A stretch of 64,000 nt of DNA from Adenophora triphylla var. japonica (taxonomy: Eukaryota > Streptophyta > Magnoliopsida > Asterales > Campanulaceae). The position numbers and the translations under genes are program-made. The number at the start of each line of letters is the position of its first letter. Position 1 is the first letter of the stretch. The notes under the pieces were generated by a model that saw only the letters and a list, made by a program, of their open reading frames with translations, was not told the origin of the DNA and made no database searches. Below, one piece after another: positions 62,443 through 64,000 of this stretch. The stretch spans positions 1 to 64,000 of the forward strand of contig JAFEMH010007531.1 of NCBI GenBank assembly GCA_022495995.1. Reading direction: 5' to 3'.

Positions 62443-62691
62443 GGTCCGTACGGACCTCTTTGTTTCAATGATTACTAAATCCCCTTAAAGTCCACAATAT
62501 TCCCTCAAATCCCGAAAGAAATGATTACTTCCCTGCAGAGTTGGTCCGTACGGACCTCTTTGCATGCAAGATGGTCCGTACGGACCTTATTGCTCAGGGG
62601 ACACCATCATTCCAGAATATTCACCATCATTGCAGATTCCCTCAAATCGAGGAAATCCAAAATTACGGATAACCAAGAAGGTCCGTAGACC
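62443..62691. repeat. Array of GGTCCGTACGGACC palindromes in U3
   Basis: Perfect 14-bp palindromes at 62443-62456, 62543-62556 and 62573-62586, and a shortened copy GGTCCGTAGACC at 62680-62691. Three of the four are followed by TCTTTG. The array ends 20 bp upstream of the TATA box. Confidence 0.93.
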
Positions 62692-63007
62692 TCTTTGCTC
62701 CGAAATTTTTACTATAAATAGAGGGCTCCCCCGCCTCATTTTCACACACCTCCCTCTTCTCTCTTCCTCCCTTAGCCTTCGGCTCCCCTCTAAGTCCTCT
62801 CGAGGCACTCTCGCCCCTTTCGGATCCTTCCGAGGCCTTCCGAGCTCCTTGTGGTGCTCCGAAGCCTCCCCGAGCGCTCCCGAGACGCTCCCGCGCCGCC
62901 CGAGGCACTCTCGAGGTACTCTGAGGCCCCTCGTGGTACTCAGAGGCCTTGCACAGTCTTTCCACGGTGTCCCGGCTCTTTCCGAGTCAAACCGGCAATC
63001 CCAAACC

Positions 63008-63210
63008 ACGCCGAAACTCTGCCCGAGTGACTCCTGCCATCACAACGCACGCCGAAACTCTGCCCGAGTGACTCCTGCCACCACAACGCACGCCGAACCT
63101 CTGCCCGAGTGATCTCGACGATCCCCACGCACGCCGAACCTGCCCGAACGCAGCCTACAACCTCAACTCACGCCGAAACTCGTCCGCGGACAACCGGTCC
63201 CTCCCGAAGC
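63008..63210. repeat. 41-bp minisatellite, five units
   Basis: ACGCCGAAAC / ACGCCGAACC recurs at 63008, 63049, 63090, 63131 and 63170. The first two units are nearly identical and later ones diverge. Confidence 0.9.
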
Positions 63211-63690
63211 AATCCCGATCCATACCGAACGCTACTCCGACCTCAAACACTATTCCCCGGAAGACAGACACGAACCAACATTGGTAAGGCTTCCTTCCTA
63301 TACTATTTCAATACATTTCCATACATAGCATACAATGTAGACATCCGATACAGCATGCATTTTTAAAAGCACACACACACACACACAACATTTAAAGGAT
63401 ATTAGGGGTATCCGAAAGACTCGTTTTACGAGGCTACTCGGGTGAGCTCTAATATTCTAATATTCTCTTCCCGGGGAGTCATCTGACCTCCGAACTCAAA
63501 ATCTCATCACACAAAAACAGTTTAAAATTATCTTTAAACTGATGCCCTTTTTCAATGTTTTGGGCTTAATAAAAACGGCGTGGCGACTCTACAAAAACAA
63601 AAACGGCGAGACACAACTGTCGCTCCAACGCGAAAGATGCCAGATGCCGGGGCGCGAACGCGCTGCCTCTCGGATCCGGGCTATTTCAGT

Positions 63691-63708
63691 TGGCGACTCC
63701 GCTGGGGA
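63691..63708 (+). promoter_or_regulatory. Primer binding site, tRNA-Arg-like
   Basis: TGGCGACTCCGCTGGGGA, one base after the LTR end; closely related to the PBS of the gag-only element at 41615. 63709-64000 is the start of the untranslated leader, with no ORF of note. Confidence 0.72.
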
Positions 63709-64000
63709 TTCATTTTGTTTTAAAAACTTTTAAACAAAACAAAAGATTTTTAAAACGATGATGAGGGTCAAACTTTCATTTTACCCCTTCCTTTAACTGT
63801 TGTGTGTGTGTGCACGTGCTTCGTTTTTATTTTACAAAAAAAAATAAAAATACAAAAAAAATGCATCAATATACATCTGTGCATACATTTAAAATTCTTC
63901 AAAAACTTCTGTTTTACTCAGAAAAAGAATTTTAGAGACCGCACACTACGCGCATCTTTGCCTCGGTTACACCGCACCCTACTCACACCGCTTGCCTCGG

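Larger units (their letters stand above)
62300..63689 (+). repeat. 5' LTR of a second gypsy (Ogre/Tat-like) element, left boundary approximate
   Basis: The right end ...CTATTTCA is fixed by the PBS TGGCGACTCCGCTGGGGA at 63691-63708. A TATA box ACTATAAATA is at 62711-62720. Upstream lie three perfect GGTCCGTACGGACC palindromes and one damaged copy (62443-62691). Downstream, the GC-rich transcribed part holds a 41-bp minisatellite (63008-63210) and a (CA)n at 63370-63388. ORFs across 62564-63112 reflect repeats. The internal region extends beyond the window. Confidence 0.68.

Noticed and set aside
62564..63112. 182-codon ORF rich in Ser/Pro/Arg and antisense ORFs
   Set aside because: Falls in the GC-rich LTR across TATA and minisatellite; no protein signature.

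Overview
This is plant nuclear DNA, most likely from a eudicot. It contains one intact 22-exon gene for plastidial phosphoglucomutase. Almost everything else is LTR retrotransposons (Ty3/gypsy and Ty1/copia), a plant RTE LINE, hAT elements and Stowaway-type MITEs with CTCCCTCCGTCC ends. Nothing bacterial was seen: there are no operons or ribosome binding sites.

Layout. (1) 1-8156: minus-strand Ty3/gypsy element of the Tat/Athila type, with its 5' LTR at 7296-8156; a 5'-truncated RTE LINE (1481-3431) sits in its pol. (2) 8157-22768: two degenerate inverted ends suggest an old MULE-like element. It hosts a broken minus-strand copia (9046-9371 and 18112-22378), which is itself split by a Tekay/Del-like gypsy with 2.75-kb LTRs (9372-18111, TSD ATTGT). 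(3) 22771-23216: (TA)n, a Stowaway MITE and a LINE tail. (4) 23217-46368: one hAT transposon of the DUF4371 / zinc-finger MYM-like type, whose transposase gene is cut into five pieces by a 1.6-kb LTR-like insertion, a 16-kb gag-only gypsy-like element (which contains an 8-kb nearly intact copia and a 0.76-kb hAT derivative), a 1.56-kb hAT derivative (which contains a foldback hairpin) and a Stowaway MITE. For four of these insertions the target duplications and/or the resumed transposase frame can be read by eye. (5) 46369-52247: gene-poor DNA with MITEs and a 225-bp tandem duplication. (6) 52248-58682: plastidial PGM, minus strand. (7) 58683-60300: its promoter with two G-boxes, then MITEs. 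(8) 60314-61240: a weak two-exon candidate gene. (9) 61455-64000: the start of one gypsy element (PBS, gag), apparently interrupted by the LTR of a second one whose body runs off the window.

The most unusual recurring pattern is in the LTRs. At least four and probably five unrelated families here carry arrays of short CpG-containing palindromes or near-palindromes: GGGCGACCGCCC, its reverse complement GGGCGGTCGCCC, GCGATCGC-type, TGTCTCGCGCGAGACA, and GGTCCGTACGGACC. In each family where a TATA box could be recognised, the array lies in U3 just upstream of it. A hairpin inside a hAT derivative carries the same kind of motif (TATGTCGCGCGACATA). Mutations inside the motifs are mostly CpG to TpG or CpA.

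All calls come from reading the sequence and the translations by eye. Family names rest on remembered domain signatures, not on a search.
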